From the NCBI RefSeq assembly GCF_020735465.1, contig NZ_CP085935.1, positions 992,001 through 1,056,000 on the forward strand: a stretch of 64,000 bases of DNA, written 5' to 3'. A program made the position numbers and the translations under genes. Shown here in pieces: positions 36,244 to 48,506 of the stretch (position 1 is its first letter; the number at the start of each line of letters is the position of its first letter). Below the pieces are notes generated by a model that was given only the letters and a program-made list of their open reading frames with translations, searched no databases and was not told the origin of the DNA. This DNA comes from Collinsella stercoris DSM 13279 (GTDB lineage: Bacteria; Actinomycetota; Coriobacteriia; Coriobacteriales; Coriobacteriaceae).

Positions 36244-36663
36244 TTAGAACTCCTCATCCTCATTTGCAGCGGCGCAAAGCTCGTCGTTGCAATAACGGGG
36301 CTTGATATCGTCAGAGGCGATAACCGAGCGAATCAGCGCTGGGGTATCGGGCTCGGGAGAGAGAAACAGAGCGATGAGCATCGGCAGGTTCATGCCGGCG
36401 ACAAGGTGGACACGCGGATGGGTGGGAAGCGCATTGAGAAACTCGTTGTTCACGCTACCACCAAAGATGTCGGTACACACCACGATATCAACGTCAGCGG
36501 GCTCGCGATTCAGGGCATCTTGGACCAGCGCATGGATGTCGTTTGCCCCATCGACAAAAGCGCATACCGTATGGATGCCCTCTTGGGCGCCGAAGACCAG
36601 CTCGAGGCTCTCGCGTATGCCCGCGGCAAAACGCCCGTGGGTGGCGAGGATGAAATGCCGCAT
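36244..36663 (-). CDS. PTS system mannose-family IIA component
   Basis: 139-residue IIA domain protein; the active His is in ILATHGRFAAG and the TDIFGGSVNNEF segment is typical. ATG 36663 has GGAGG eight bases upstream; GTG 36672 is a less likely start. It lies 21 bp after the SIS-domain gene. A separate IIA and IIB (rather than a IIAB fusion) is the usual arrangement in Gfr/Aga-type operons. Confidence 0.93.
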   Translation of the reverse strand: MRHFILATHGRFAAGIRESLELVFGAQEGIHTVCAFVDGANDIHALVQDALNREPADVDIVVCTDIFGGSVNNEFLNALPTHPRVHLVAGMNLPMLIALFLSPEPDTPALIRSVIASDDIKPRYCNDELCAAANEDEEF

Positions 36664-36684
36664 GCCGGACACCTCCCCTACTCG

Positions 36685-37719
36685 CTAGTACGAGAACTGA
36701 CGATAGTAGCGACGATACGCGAGGTTGTGCTTCGTCTCGGTCTCGTAGTGCTTGGACAGGCGCTCATGAAGGGTCGCCGCGGCAATCATCGGCGAGACCA
36801 GTGGGCGGAACTCCGGATCGAGGCCGTCGATAGCGAACTCGGCGGTATCGATGACCGCAAACTTGTCCGTGTACTCATGGCAGAACTTCTCGACGCGGTT
36901 GTCAAGCTCGCGGCACTCGTCCTCACCCTTGGTAAGGATCACAGGCACACCGGGCTCGACAAGCTCGAGAGTGCCATGGAAGAACTCGGCGGAGGTCACG
37001 GCGCGGGTGCGAATCCACTGCATCTCCTCCAGCACGCACATCGAGAACAGCACGTTCTCGCCCCAAAGAGCGCCCGAAGCGATGAAGATGGTGTAGGGCT
37101 CGTGCGCGAACTTGTGGGCGATCTCCTCGGCACGCGACTCGAACTTGATGCGAATGTCCACCAGGTCGTGGAAAATATTCTTGGTCTGCGCCATGAAATC
37201 ATCGTAGCGGTCGAAGTCTCCGCGCAGGTTGAGCAAGCGGAGCGCGAACGCGTCGAACAAGAGATAGGTGAAGTCGCAGCGACCCGTTGCGACGGGAGCG
37301 GAGATAACCTTCGTTGCGAGCTGCCCGAGCGGGGTCTCCTTGCGGGTGAAGGCAACGACGCGGATGCCCTGCGCCACCAAGTTGTCGACCGCCTTGACGA
37401 TCTCCTTGGTGTCACCGGACGCGGATGCGGTCACCACCAGAGAGTTCTTCTTGAGACGACGGTGTCCAAGCACGTTGAGCTCGGCAGCGTTCACCAAGTG
37501 AACCTCGACCTCAGAGTACTTGTTCATGAAGTAGCGCACCATGTCGAGCTCGTCGTAGGTACCGCCGATACCGAGCAGGAAGATGTTCTCATACCCCTCG
37601 GCGTTCACCTCGTCGGCGACTGCTTTGGCCTCGGCACAAGCCGCAACCGTGGCATCGCCGTCCTGCAGGTACTCCTCGATGTCGAACTTGGAAAGCTGGA
37701 TGGTCTCGAGTTCTGCCAT
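36685..37719 (-). CDS. SIS-domain sugar-phosphate deglycase/isomerase (FrlB/GfrF-like)
   Basis: 344 residues, two SIS domains with phosphosugar-binding motif VTASASGDTKE and the C-terminal half SAEFFHGTLELVE. Length and layout match fructoselysine-6-phosphate and glucoselysine-6-phosphate deglycases, which split Amadori compounds into sugar phosphate and amino acid. It is the first gene of the PTS operon, as expected for an enzyme acting on the imported phosphorylated product. An AgaS-like aldose-ketose isomerase/deaminase is the main alternative. ATG after AAAGGGAG. Confidence 0.85.
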   Translation of the reverse strand: MAELETIQLSKFDIEEYLQDGDATVAACAEAKAVADEVNAEGYENIFLLGIGGTYDELDMVRYFMNKYSEVEVHLVNAAELNVLGHRRLKKNSLVVTASASGDTKEIVKAVDNLVAQGIRVVAFTRKETPLGQLATKVISAPVATGRCDFTYLLFDAFALRLLNLRGDFDRYDDFMAQTKNIFHDLVDIRIKFESRAEEIAHKFAHEPYTIFIASGALWGENVLFSMCVLEEMQWIRTRAVTSAEFFHGTLELVEPGVPVILTKGEDECRELDNRVEKFCHEYTDKFAVIDTAEFAIDGLDPEFRPLVSPMIAAATLHERLSKHYETETKHNLAYRRYYRQFSY

Positions 37720-37743
37720 AGTGTTTCTCCCTTTGAAACAGAC

Positions 37744-37855
37744 GTTATATGACGATATGCACTATAGCAGGAATTGATACAGAACGTCATATAACATCAT
37801 ATCCTCCGGTGAACGGTCGCTATTCGTCTGCGAACGTTATATATGGTCTTATAAC
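37744..37855 (-). promoter_or_regulatory. Promoter and palindromic operators of the SIS-PTS operon
   Basis: Minus-strand -10 box TATAGT (complement of 37761-37766) with a -35-like ATGACG 18 bp upstream. Two perfect 11-base inverted sites, GTTATATGACG (37744-37754) and CGTCATATAAC (37785-37795), flank it, one at the start point and one over the -35. A third palindrome GTTATA-8 bp-TATAAC lies at 37836-37855. These fit binding by the GntR/UTRA regulator encoded in the operon. Confidence 0.75.
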
Positions 37856-37882
37856 ATCGACGTATAATCTGTCTCCAAAACA

Positions 37883-37918
37883 AAGGGCGGCGCCACCGCA
37901 GTAGGTGGCGCCGCCCTT
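37883..37918 (-). terminator. Rho-independent terminator after pgi
   Basis: Perfect 15-bp GC-rich stem (37883-37897 with 37904-37918) and a 6-base loop, followed on the minus strand by TTTGTTTTGG. It separates pgi from the SIS-PTS operon promoter. Confidence 0.9.
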
Positions 37919-37943
37919 CAAGCACGTTGCGTGAGCTGCAAGC

Positions 37944-39635
37944 TTACTGGCGATGCGCGCGGTAGTACTCGATGAGCGCGCGCGTGGAGGCGTCCTGGGC
38001 GGCCAGGGCCTCGTCGTCGTGGAAGGCAGGCGTGATCTGCTTGGCGAGCTGCTTGCCCAGCTCGACGCCCCACTGGTCGTAGGAGTCGATGCCCCACACG
38101 GTACCCTGGACGAACGTGATGTGCTCGTACAGGGCGATGAGCTCGCCGAGGGCGAACGGCGTGAGGGTGTCACCGAAGATGGAGGTCGTCGGGCGGTTGC
38201 CGGTGAACACGCGGGCGGGGACGATCTCCTCGGGCGTGCCCTCGGCGCGGACCTCCTCGGCCGTCTTGCCAAAGGCGAGCGCCTTGGTCTGGGCGAGGAA
38301 ATTGCCCAGGAAGAGCTCGTGCACGTCCTGGCCGTTATCCTGAGCCGGGTTGTGCGTGTTGGCGAACGCGATGAAGTCGGCGGGGACCATCACGTTGCCC
38401 TGGTGGATGAGCTGGTAGAAGGCGTGCTGGCCGTTCGTGCCGGGCTCGCCCCAGAAGACCTCGCCGGTGTGGCAGGTCACGGCGCTGCCGTCCCAACGGA
38501 CCTGCTTGCCGTTGGACTCCATGGTGAGCTGCTGCAGATACGCCGGGAAACGATGCAGGTACTGGGTGTAGGGCAGCACGGCGTGCGTGTCGGCGCCGAA
38601 GAAGTTGACGTACCACACGTTCATGAGGCCCATGAGCGCGACGACGTTTTCCTCGAGCGGCGTGTTCTCAAAGTACTCGTCGATGGCGCGGAAGCCGGCG
38701 AGGAACTGCTGGAAGCGCTCGGGGCCGAGCACGATGATGAGCGACAGGCCCACGGCGGAGTCGACGGAGTAACGGCCGCCCACCCAGTTCCAGAAGCCGA
38801 AGGCGTTCTCGGGGTCGATGCCGAAGTCCGCGACCAGATCGAGCGCGGTGGACACGGCGACGAAGTGCTTAGCGATGGCCTCGGCGTTCTGCTCGTCGCT
38901 GCCGTCGATGGCGCCGGCGGCCTTGAGCTGCTCGAGCATCCAGGCCTTGACCTCGCGGGCGTTGGTGAGGGTCTCGAGGGTGGTGAACGTCTTGGAGACA
39001 ATGATCACGAGCGTGGTCTCGGGGTCGAGCCCCTTGACCTTCTCGGCCATGTCGTTGGGGTCGATGTTGGAGATGTAGCGGCAGTCGATGCCCGCGTCGG
39101 CGTAGGGGCGCAGGGCCTCATAGGCCATGACGGGGCCCAGGTCGGAGCCGCCGATGCCGATGGACACCAGGTGCTCGATCTTCTTGCCGGTCACGCCGCG
39201 CCACTCGCCGGAGCGCACGCGCTCGGCAAAGGCGTACATGCGGTCGAGGACCTCGTGCACGTCGGCGACGACGTCCTGGCCGTCGACGATGAGCTGGCCC
39301 TTCTGCTCGGCAGGGCGGCGCAGGGCGGTGTGCAGCACGGCGCGGTCCTCGGTGGTGTTGATGTGCTCGCCCGCGAACATGGCCGCGCGGCGCTCCTCGA
39401 CGCCGCAGGCGCGGCCGAGGTCGGCGAGGAGCTTGACCGTCTCATCGGTGATGAGGTTCTTGGAGAGGTCGAAGTGCAGGTCGCCCGCCTGGAAGGTGAG
39501 CTTGGACACGCGGTCGGGATCGGCGGCGAACCAGTCCTTCAAGCTGATGCCCTCAGCCTGCAATGCGTCGTAGTGGGCCTTGAGGGCCTCCCACGCGAGG
39601 GTCTTGGTTGCGTCAACGGGGGCAGAGACTGCCAT
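37944..39635 (-). CDS. pgi: Glucose-6-phosphate isomerase
   Basis: Interconverts glucose 6-phosphate and fructose 6-phosphate. 563 residues, long bacterial form. SIS motif [22 protein letters not shown], catalytic-loop [28 protein letters not shown] and the C-terminal signature [12 protein letters not shown] are intact. Start ATG 39635 preceded by AAGGAGG. Single gene with its own terminator, next to a sugar PTS operon whose product enters glycolysis at this level. Confidence 0.97.
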   Translation of the reverse strand: MAVSAPVDATKTLAWEALKAHYDALQAEGISLKDWFAADPDRVSKLTFQAGDLHFDLSKNLITDETVKLLADLGRACGVEERRAAMFAGEHINTTEDRAVLHTALRRPAEQKGQLIVDGQDVVADVHEVLDRMYAFAERVRSGEWRGVTGKKIEHLVSIGIGGSDLGPVMAYEALRPYADAGIDCRYISNIDPNDMAEKVKGLDPETTLVIIVSKTFTTLETLTNAREVKAWMLEQLKAAGAIDGSDEQNAEAIAKHFVAVSTALDLVADFGIDPENAFGFWNWVGGRYSVDSAVGLSLIIVLGPERFQQFLAGFRAIDEYFENTPLEENVVALMGLMNVWYVNFFGADTHAVLPYTQYLHRFPAYLQQLTMESNGKQVRWDGSAVTCHTGEVFWGEPGTNGQHAFYQLIHQGNVMVPADFIAFANTHNPAQDNGQDVHELFLGNFLAQTKALAFGKTAEEVRAEGTPEEIVPARVFTGNRPTTSIFGDTLTPFALGELIALYEHITFVQGTVWGIDSYDQWGVELGKQLAKQITPAFHDDEALAAQDASTRALIEYYRAHRQ

Positions 39636-39760
39636 GTGCGTCCTCCTTAGTGGTTGCATGCACGAATGCATCCATTTTAGCACCCGACGGGCCAACGATC
39701 GGCACGCGGCGGAAACGGCACGCGGCGAGAGAGGATCACGCCCCCGCCCGCCTCGTTCCA

Positions 39761-40618
39761 CTACGGGAGCTTGAAAAAGGCCACCGCAACCGCGCCCGGG
39801 CCCACATGCGTGCCGATGGTCGCGCCCACCATGAGCGTGGGGATGTCGTCCTCGGCGATGTTGCCCTCCCACACGGAGCGGCTGTCCTCCACGTACTTAC
39901 GCAGCAATTTGTCGGACAGGCCCGAGTAGCCGAGCATGACGGGCATGGAGAAATCGATGCCGCCGGCGTTCTCCACCTGCTGGCGGAGCAGGTTGCGGCC
40001 ATTTTTGGAGCCGCGGGCCTTGCCCAGCACCGCGACCTCGCCGTCGTCGATGGTGATGGCCGGCTTGATGGAGAGCAGCTCGCCCACGGTCCCCGCCGCC
40101 GCGGAGATGCGGCCGCCGCGCTTGAGGTACTCGAGCGTGTCGAGCAGGCCGACCACGCACACGCGATCGACCGCGGCCTCGACCGCCGCGGCGACCTCGG
40201 CGGCGGTCCTCCCCCCGTCGACCAGGCGCAGGGCGTAATCGACCAGGATGTGCTCGCCCACAGTCACGCTCTTGGTGTCGACCACGTGCACCTCGGTCGC
40301 GCCGCCCGCCTCGGCCGCCGCCGTGCACGCGCTCTGATGCGTGCCGGACAGCTTGCTGGACAACGTGATGACCACCACGTCCTCACCCGCCTCCTGCGCA
40401 CGCGCGATGGCCCGGGAGAACGCATAGGGATTCACCTGGCCGGTGGTGGGAAACTCGTCGCCCTCGACCAGCAGCTCGTAGAAGCGCTCGCGCGACAGAT
40501 CGACATCGGCCTGGTAGATCGTGGTCCCAAAGCCCACGGACAGCGGGAGCACGTCAAGCTGGGGATGGTCCCCCTGCAGGCAATCGGAGCCGGAGTCGGT
40601 GATGATGCGGACGGTCAT
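39761..40618 (-). CDS. DegV family fatty-acid-binding protein (copy 1)
   Basis: 285 residues, DegV/FakB family: these proteins hold a fatty acid for phosphorylation by a FakA kinase. N-terminal RIITDSGSD, the [10 protein letters not shown] and LSGTHQSA loops and the [11 protein letters not shown] segment are typical. ATG after AAAGGGGAGG. Tandem paralogue of 40715-41581. No FakA-like kinase is in the window. Confidence 0.9.
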   Translation of the reverse strand: MTVRIITDSGSDCLQGDHPQLDVLPLSVGFGTTIYQADVDLSRERFYELLVEGDEFPTTGQVNPYAFSRAIARAQEAGEDVVVITLSSKLSGTHQSACTAAAEAGGATEVHVVDTKSVTVGEHILVDYALRLVDGGRTAAEVAAAVEAAVDRVCVVGLLDTLEYLKRGGRISAAAGTVGELLSIKPAITIDDGEVAVLGKARGSKNGRNLLRQQVENAGGIDFSMPVMLGYSGLSDKLLRKYVEDSRSVWEGNIAEDDIPTLMVGATIGTHVGPGAVAVAFFKLP

Positions 40619-40714
40619 GGCCTCCCCTTTCAGGGCAGATAATGAACACTTTCATAGTAAGTGTATCGCTATCTCTGCTCACCATCAGGTCATCACAAGC
40701 CCGAAACAATCCCG

Positions 40715-41581
40715 TTACGACACCTTCCCAAAAAACGCGACCGCGATGCCGCCCGGGCCCACGTGGCAGCCGATGGCGGCGCCCACCTGCGAGATGGGGA
40801 GGTCGTCCTCGGCGATCGTGCCCTCCCACAGGTCGCGGTAGTCGTCGAGGTACCTGCGTAGCAGCTTGTCGGACGAACCGGAGTAGCCGAGCACGCCGGG
40901 CATGTCGAAATCGATGCCGCCCACGCGGGAGATCTCGCGATGCAGCAGGGTGCGCCCGCCCTTGGCGCCGCGCGCCTTGCTCAGGATCTCGACCGCGCCG
41001 TCCGTCACCGTGATGACCGGCTTGATGGAGAGCAGCTCGCCCACGGCGCCCGCCGCCGCGGAGATGCGCCCACCGCGCCTGAGGTACTCGAGCGTGTCGA
41101 TGAGGCCGAAGATGTGCACGCGGCCCACGTTCGCCTCGAGGGCGTCGGCGATCTCGTCGGCGGTGGCGCCGGCATCAAGCAGGCGCAGGGCGTACTCGAC
41201 CACGATGCGCTCACCCAGTGTCATGTTCAGGCTGTCGACCACGCGCACCGTGCCCGAGAACTTACCGCGCAGGCCCTCGGCGGCGATGCACGCGCTCTGG
41301 TAGGTTCCCGAGAGAACGCTCGACATGGCGATGACGACCACATCGTCGCCCGCCTCGAGCGCCCGCGCGATGGCCTCGCCGAACACGAACGGCGTCACCT
41401 GGCCGGTGGTGGGGTGCTCCGGGCGCTCCGTCAGCAGCTCGTAGAACCGCTCGCGCGAAAGGTCCTCCCCCTCGCGGAAAGTCTCGCCTCCAAAGGCCAC
41501 CGTGAGGGGCAGCACCTGCAGGGCGGGATGGTCGGTCGGGCGGTATTCGGAACCGGAGTCGGTGATGATGCGGACGGGCAT
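40715..41581 (-). CDS. DegV family fatty-acid-binding protein (copy 2)
   Basis: 288 residues, clearly homologous along its length to copy 1 ([51 protein letters not shown]). ATG at 41581 after GGAG. Separated from copy 1 by 96 bp on the same strand; the pair may bind different acyl chains. Confidence 0.9.
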   Translation of the reverse strand: MPVRIITDSGSEYRPTDHPALQVLPLTVAFGGETFREGEDLSRERFYELLTERPEHPTTGQVTPFVFGEAIARALEAGDDVVVIAMSSVLSGTYQSACIAAEGLRGKFSGTVRVVDSLNMTLGERIVVEYALRLLDAGATADEIADALEANVGRVHIFGLIDTLEYLRRGGRISAAAGAVGELLSIKPVITVTDGAVEILSKARGAKGGRTLLHREISRVGGIDFDMPGVLGYSGSSDKLLRRYLDDYRDLWEGTIAEDDLPISQVGAAIGCHVGPGGIAVAFFGKVS

Positions 41582-41757
41582 GAACTCACTCCAAACGAGC
41601 ACGCTGGCGTAGTAAAACCACAGAACCGTATCATGTGTTTCATAAAGCGGGGGCAATCTGGCCGGTGCGCCGCCCGAACTCACAGGCACGTCACATAAAC
41701 CGCCCCGCCGCTACACAATTCATGGCGCCGGCCCGCTCATCCCACGCGCCGACCCTC

Positions 41758-42444
41758 TCATCCCACGCGCCGGCCCTCGACATAGGCCGCGAGGCTAGGT
41801 GCATATCGGCCCCCGAGGCCCATCACGTCTCGCAACAGGCGCACGAAATAACTCGCGTCGCGCACGTAAGGGTCGCCGCGATCCTCGGGATGCGCCTCAC
41901 CGGGGCCGTCATGCGCCGTCTGCTCGGGAGTGGCGCGGTCGTAGAGGCGAGCGCGCCCCACCACCTGCCACACCCCCTCAACGCACGCCAGGCGCTCCGC
42001 AATCGTGCCGTCGCGCCAGCGCCCATTTGCGCAGAGGTGCGGATCGAGCACCTCGTAAACCCGGCCCGTTCTCACATCGCGCAGACGCGCCATACCGCTT
42101 TCTCCATCCTTGGAGAGAATGGCGAAGCGTGAGAAAAACTGCGTCTGCTCGACCTGCCTCAACCGCGCTACCGTGGCGGTATCCACCCCGTCGGGGGCAT
42201 GATCCACATACAGCTGAAGCGGCGTGCGGCCCTGGCGCAAAGGACGTTCGAACAGCACCCATTCGGTAAAGCACAGGTTCACTGCATCGAGGCGCGCACG
42301 CCCTGGATTCAACTCGAAAAACGCCTGTGGGCACACAAGGCGCTCGAACTCCTCGCTCGCCTTGCTCCGCCAGTCCAGCTTGCGCGCGATCCAATACGCG
42401 CACATGCGGTCGATGTCATGCCCCACCTCGGTCATCTCATCCAT
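41758..42444 (-). CDS. Conserved hypothetical protein
   Basis: 228 residues, soluble, Arg/Asp-rich, with no signal peptide or membrane segment. I do not recognise a family. It begins MDEMTEVGHDIDRMCAYW with a strong AGGAGG site seven bases upstream, which supports a real gene. Segments such as CFTEWVLFERPL, FSRFAILSKDGESG and RVYEVLDPHL look like a compact alpha/beta fold. A 19-bp tandem duplication (CTCATCCCACGCGCCG) spans its 3' end. Confidence 0.7.
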   Translation of the reverse strand: MDEMTEVGHDIDRMCAYWIARKLDWRSKASEEFERLVCPQAFFELNPGRARLDAVNLCFTEWVLFERPLRQGRTPLQLYVDHAPDGVDTATVARLRQVEQTQFFSRFAILSKDGESGMARLRDVRTGRVYEVLDPHLCANGRWRDGTIAERLACVEGVWQVVGRARLYDRATPEQTAHDGPGEAHPEDRGDPYVRDASYFVRLLRDVMGLGGRYAPSLAAYVEGRRVG

Positions 42445-42701
42445 AGCGTCCTCCTCGCCTCGCGGATATGCCGTAACTCCAACCTACGGCACGCGCAGGC
42501 GCAAAGCGCCGGCGAGAGAGAACTGATATCAAGTGGACCGCGCGACCGTCCGGCATAACCTGACGCGTGGCTCGCACATATCGAACAGGCGGCGCGTATG
42601 CGCTGGACAGCGCAATGAAGGCTCGTCGCGCATCGCGACGAAGCAGGCGCAGGACGGCAAAAACTCCACAACTCAATTGTGAAGACCAGGTGAAATGATG
42701 C

Positions 42702-42726
42702 AAAAGGGCGCCTTTCGACGCCCCTT
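42702..42726 (-). terminator. Probable terminator of the DEAD-box helicase gene
   Basis: Read on the minus strand, AAGGGGCG-loop-CGCCCTT with one bulge is followed by TTG. It lies about 100 bp after the helicase stop. The rest of 42445-42823 shows no gene. Confidence 0.5.
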
Positions 42727-42823
42727 CGTCACGGCTCGGCACGCAATGCCGAGCGCGACGCATATCCCACATGATACGTGAGACACTCTCCTATGTTCCG
42801 AGCCCCGCTACGGCCTCAAGCGA

Positions 42824-44935
<2,112 letters not shown>

Positions 44936-45322
44936 GGTGTTTTGAGAAGACAAAGGGGATTTCCGTTTCCGCGCGGCGGCAGGACATGAGCGCCCCATAC
45001 AAGGAGCCGCATGCCGCATATACCCGTCCGCGCAAGAGGGTTCAATACAGATGCGCGGGCCGGTTTTCCGCGCGGTGGAGCGCGTCCGCACCGGCAAGCC
45101 GTATCGCCCGGGCACCGTGCCCGGGCGTAGGCGCATTCGCGTGACGCGTGGAGCAGATTCCACCGCAGGCAAGTATAGGGGCTCTCCCGCGCACCCCGCC
45201 CTGGTCGCTCCGTTCCGCAGCAAAACCCCACAGCCTGTCGCGCACGCGCTGCAACCGTGGTCCGCAGGCCCTCTTGCGCCTTCTACCAACAGAAAGCCGT
45301 CGGTCGCGCCGCGCCTCACGTG

Positions 45323-45580
45323 TTACGACAATTTTTCAATCGCGTCGCCGTCGGCAAACCAGTCGACATGTCCGCAATGCGCGCACGTGAGCGTCATCGC
45401 GCCTTTACTTGCCCAGTCAAATCCCATGAACGACATTCCACGGGAATCAAGCAGCGCACTACCTTCTAAAAAGCGCGTCCCGCCACAATGAGGGCACTTC
45501 ACCTCAAGTCCGGCGACCGAATACCGAGCCCCCGACTCATCGCCGTTGACGGCCTTCGAAAACTCTGAAAAGAACCCCAT
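45323..45580 (-). CDS. Small zinc-ribbon protein
   Basis: 85 residues. Two CxxC knuckles, CPHCGGTRF near residue 29 and CAHCGHVDWF near residue 68, should bind one zinc. ATG preceded by AAGGAGG. No further domain. Similar tiny zinc-ribbon proteins are common and of unknown function. Its leader carries two copies of a 16-bp palindrome and an eight-base G/C run (45638-45645). Confidence 0.85.
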   Translation of the reverse strand: MGFFSEFSKAVNGDESGARYSVAGLEVKCPHCGGTRFLEGSALLDSRGMSFMGFDWASKGAMTLTCAHCGHVDWFADGDAIEKLS

Positions 45581-45659
45581 GGTGCCCTCCTTGTGCTCAA
45601 CGCCACCCCACGATGGCTTTTCAGGTTTGTACCCAGCGGGGGGGGTGGCAACGCGAAAT

Positions 45660-45727
45660 CGAGAGTCAACTCTCGAAGCGATATCTCGCCCGTTTTGAAC
45701 AAATAGCTTCCCGAAAGTTAACTCTCG
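45660..45727. promoter_or_regulatory. Two 16-bp palindromes upstream of the zinc-ribbon gene
   Basis: CGAGAGTCAACTCTCG at 45660-45675 and CGAAAGTTAACTCTCG at 45712-45727, centres 52 bp apart, about five helical turns. A third copy is upstream of tcdA (26350-26365). The spacing and symmetry suggest a dimeric regulator binding both sites on one face of the DNA. I do not recognise the motif. Confidence 0.55.
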
Positions 45728-45921
45728 GGGAACCTCCCGCCAGCGAACCACGCGCGCACGCACCGCGAGCGTGCGTCCTCCCAGCGAGACCCCGGAGCCT
45801 TTTGGGCACCTTAAAAATCACCCTCATAATTCACCTGGAGCGCACGGAGCTCCGCATCCGTAGTCCGCGCCGCCCAGGACCCCACGCAGCCCATTTCGGC
45901 AAAGCCGCCTCACTCACCCAC

Positions 45922-45949
45922 TAGACACCCCAGGGGGGTGGGGTATACT
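45922..45949 (+). promoter_or_regulatory. copA promoter with CsoR-like operator
   Basis: A -35 box TAGACA (45922-45927) and a -10 box TATACT (45944-45949), 16 bp apart. The spacer is a G-rich pseudo-palindrome, ACCCCAGGGGGGTGGGGTAT, of the kind bound by copper-sensing CsoR repressors. A csoR gene lies 3.3 kb downstream in the same cluster. Confidence 0.75.
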
Positions 45950-45981
45950 AAGCCCATAAGATGATACGAAGGGAGCTGCAT

Positions 45982-48300
45982 ATGGCTCAAGAGAGATTCG
46001 ATGTGGGCGGAATGACCTGCGCGGCGTGCCAGGCGCACGTCGAGAAGGCCGTCTGCAAGCTCGACGGCGTGTCCGACGTCTCCGTCAACCTGCTGTCCGG
46101 CAGCATGCAGGTGACCTACGACGAAACTGCGCTCACCGACGAGGACATCTGCAACGCCGTCGACCGCGCGGGGTACTCCGCATCCCCCGCCGTTGACTCC
46201 CCCGGCACCGCAGCTGGAAGCACCCGCGCCGCGCGCGCCCTGGAGTCCCCCACCAAAAAGCTCGAGGAGGCCGCGCGCGCCATGCGGGGGCGCCTCGTCA
46301 CCTCGATCGCGTTTCTCATCCCTCTTTTCTACCTGGGGATGGGGCACATGCTCGGCTGGCCGCTGCCGGCGTTTTTCGGCGCGCCCGAGAACATCATGAA
46401 CCTCGCGCTCACCGAGCTGCTCCTGCTCGCACCCATCCTCTACGTCAACGACGCGTACTTCAAAAACGGGTTCAAGTCGCTCGTCCACGGCGCCCCCACC
46501 ATGGATGCGCTCATCGCCATCGGCGCCACCGCGAGCGTCGCCTGGTCCATCTACGGCATCTACCGCATCGGCGCGGCGCTCGCGGCGGGCGACATCCACG
46601 CGGCGCACGCGCTTGGCATGGACAACCTCTACCTGGAGAGCGCGGGCACCATCCTCTCCCTCGTGACGGTGGGCAAATATCTCGAGACGCGCAGCAAGTC
46701 CAAGACCGGTGGAGCGATCGAGGCCCTCATCGATCTCGCCCCCAAGACGGCGACGATCGTCAACGCCGACGGCACCGAGAGCGCCCTCAACGCCGACGAC
46801 ATCCAGCCCGGCCAGGTCATTCTGGTGCGCCCGGGCGAGACCGTCCCCGTGGACGGCGTGGTGCTCGAGGGAGCCTCCTCCATCGACGAGAGCGCCCTCA
46901 CCGGCGAGTCTATCCCCGTGGAGAAGGCCCCGGGCGACACGGTGAGCGCCGCGACCGTCAACCGCACCGGCTCGTTTACCTTCCGCGCCACCCGCGTGGG
47001 CGCTGACACCAACCTGGCACGCATCATCCGCCTGGTCGAGGACGCCAACGCCACCAAGGCGCCCATCGCGCGCATCGCGGACAAGGTCGCCGCGGTTTTT
47101 GTGCCCGCGGTGCTCGTCATCGCGGCCGTGACGTTTGCGGCGTGGCTCGTCGCGACCGGCGGCGATGTGAACGAGGCCCTCACCGCGGCCGTCGCGGTCG
47201 TGGTCATCAGCTGCCCGTGCGCGCTGGGCCTGGCCACCCCCGTCGCCATCATGGTGGGCACCGGGCGCGGTGCCGAGATGGGCGTCCTGTTCAAGAGCGC
47301 CGAGGCGCTCGAGGCCCTGCGAGACGTGGACACCGTGGTGCTCGACAAAACCGGCACCATCACCCAGGGCAAGCCCGTCGTCACCGACATCCTGCCCGCA
47401 CGCCGCGCCGACGGCGAGGCTGCTATCAGCGAGAAGGGGCTCCTCAAGCTCGCCGCGGCGCTCGAGCGCAACAGCGAGCACCCCCTCGCCGAGGCGATCA
47501 TGGCGCACGCCGAACAGCGCGGCATCGTGGCCCGCACCGTGGAGGCGTTCCAGGCGATTCCCGGGCGCGGCGTGACGGCGCACGAGGGCGCCAACCGCAT
47601 CGCCGCGGGCAACGCCGCCCTCATGGCTGACCTGGGCATCGAGGTCGACCGCGCGCAGCTCGAGGCCTTTGCCCGCGACGGCAAGACGCCGCTCTTCTTT
47701 GCCAAGAACGGCGCGCTCATGGGCACGATCGCCGTTGCCGATGAGCTCAAGCCCACCGGCAGGGAGGCCGTCGCCGCACTCGACGCGCTCGGCGTGCGCA
47801 CCGTCATGCTCACGGGCGACAACGAGCTTACGGCGCACGCCATCGCACGGCTCGTGGGCGTGGGGCAGGTCATCGCCGACGTGCTCCCCGCCGACAAGGA
47901 GCGCGTGGTTCGTGAGCTGCAAGATGCCGGCCACCGGGTCGCCATGGTGGGCGACGGCATCAACGACTCCCCCGCCCTCGCCCGCGCTGACGTCGGTCTG
48001 GCGATCGGTGCGGGCGCCGATGTCGCCAAGGAGGGCGCCGACGTCGTGCTCATGAAAAGCGATCCCCTGGACGTCGCGCGCGCCATCGAGCTCTCCCGCG
48101 CCGTCATCCGCAACATCAAGCAAGACCTCTTTTGGGCGCTTTTCTATAATTCTCTCGGGATTCCGCTGGCGGCGGGCGTGTTTTACCCGCTGTTGGGGTG
48201 GCAGCTCTCCCCCATGTTCGGCGCGGCGGCTATGAGCCTCTCGAGCCTCTGCGTGGTGAGCAACGCCCTGCGACTGCGAGGGTTCAAGCCCAAAAGCTGA
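45982..48300 (+). CDS. copA: Copper-exporting P1B-type ATPase
   Basis: 772 residues. N-terminal heavy-metal-associated domain (GMTCAAC, Cys13/Cys16), eight predicted membrane helices with the CPC ion motif ([11 protein letters not shown], about residue 410), the TGES actuator loop, phosphorylation site DKTGTIT (about 455), HP motif (SEHPLAEAI) and [10 protein letters not shown]. Pumps Cu(I) out of the cytosol. ATG 45982 with GAAGGGAG; an ATG seven codons earlier is less well placed. Confidence 0.96.
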   Translation: MAQERFDVGGMTCAACQAHVEKAVCKLDGVSDVSVNLLSGSMQVTYDETALTDEDICNAVDRAGYSASPAVDSPGTAAGSTRAARALESPTKKLEEAARAMRGRLVTSIAFLIPLFYLGMGHMLGWPLPAFFGAPENIMNLALTELLLLAPILYVNDAYFKNGFKSLVHGAPTMDALIAIGATASVAWSIYGIYRIGAALAAGDIHAAHALGMDNLYLESAGTILSLVTVGKYLETRSKSKTGGAIEALIDLAPKTATIVNADGTESALNADDIQPGQVILVRPGETVPVDGVVLEGASSIDESALTGESIPVEKAPGDTVSAATVNRTGSFTFRATRVGADTNLARIIRLVEDANATKAPIARIADKVAAVFVPAVLVIAAVTFAAWLVATGGDVNEALTAAVAVVVISCPCALGLATPVAIMVGTGRGAEMGVLFKSAEALEALRDVDTVVLDKTGTITQGKPVVTDILPARRADGEAAISEKGLLKLAAALERNSEHPLAEAIMAHAEQRGIVARTVEAFQAIPGRGVTAHEGANRIAAGNAALMADLGIEVDRAQLEAFARDGKTPLFFAKNGALMGTIAVADELKPTGREAVAALDALGVRTVMLTGDNELTAHAIARLVGVGQVIADVLPADKERVVRELQDAGHRVAMVGDGINDSPALARADVGLAIGAGADVAKEGADVVLMKSDPLDVARAIELSRAVIRNIKQDLFWALFYNSLGIPLAAGVFYPLLGWQLSPMFGAAAMSLSSLCVVSNALRLRGFKPKS

Positions 48301-48368
48301 TGGGCGAATCGACCCCAAAGACCGAGGCGCAGACGTCTGTAACGGCAAAGCATGTGACCGGACGCCGC

Positions 48369-48506
48369 AAATCGGGCGATAATGTAACGAATTTTGAAAC
48401 ACCCCGAATAGAGGCACGCAATTCTTGGAATACCCGCAGGAAACACGGAGCGAAATATGCCATATACTCGACCCGTCTCATTTTTCGTTACATTATCGCC
48501 CGATTT
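48369..48506. repeat. 138-bp inverted-repeat element in the copper cluster
   Basis: Perfect 23-bp inverted repeats at 48369-48391 (beginning AAATCGGGCGATAATG) and 48484-48506, with partly complementary flanks. The interior has no coding potential. It lies in the 684-bp gap between copA and copZ. A miniature transposable element or a large RNA hairpin are both possible. Confidence 0.6.

Noticed and set aside
38040..39872. In-frame N-terminal extension of pgi up to 39872
   Set aside because: The added residues are not conserved and ATG 39635 has a perfect AAGGAGG site.
45910..48417. 835-codon frame antisense to copA
   Set aside because: Shadow frame; His/Arg/Gly-rich translation with no motif, and copA carries all P-type ATPase motifs.
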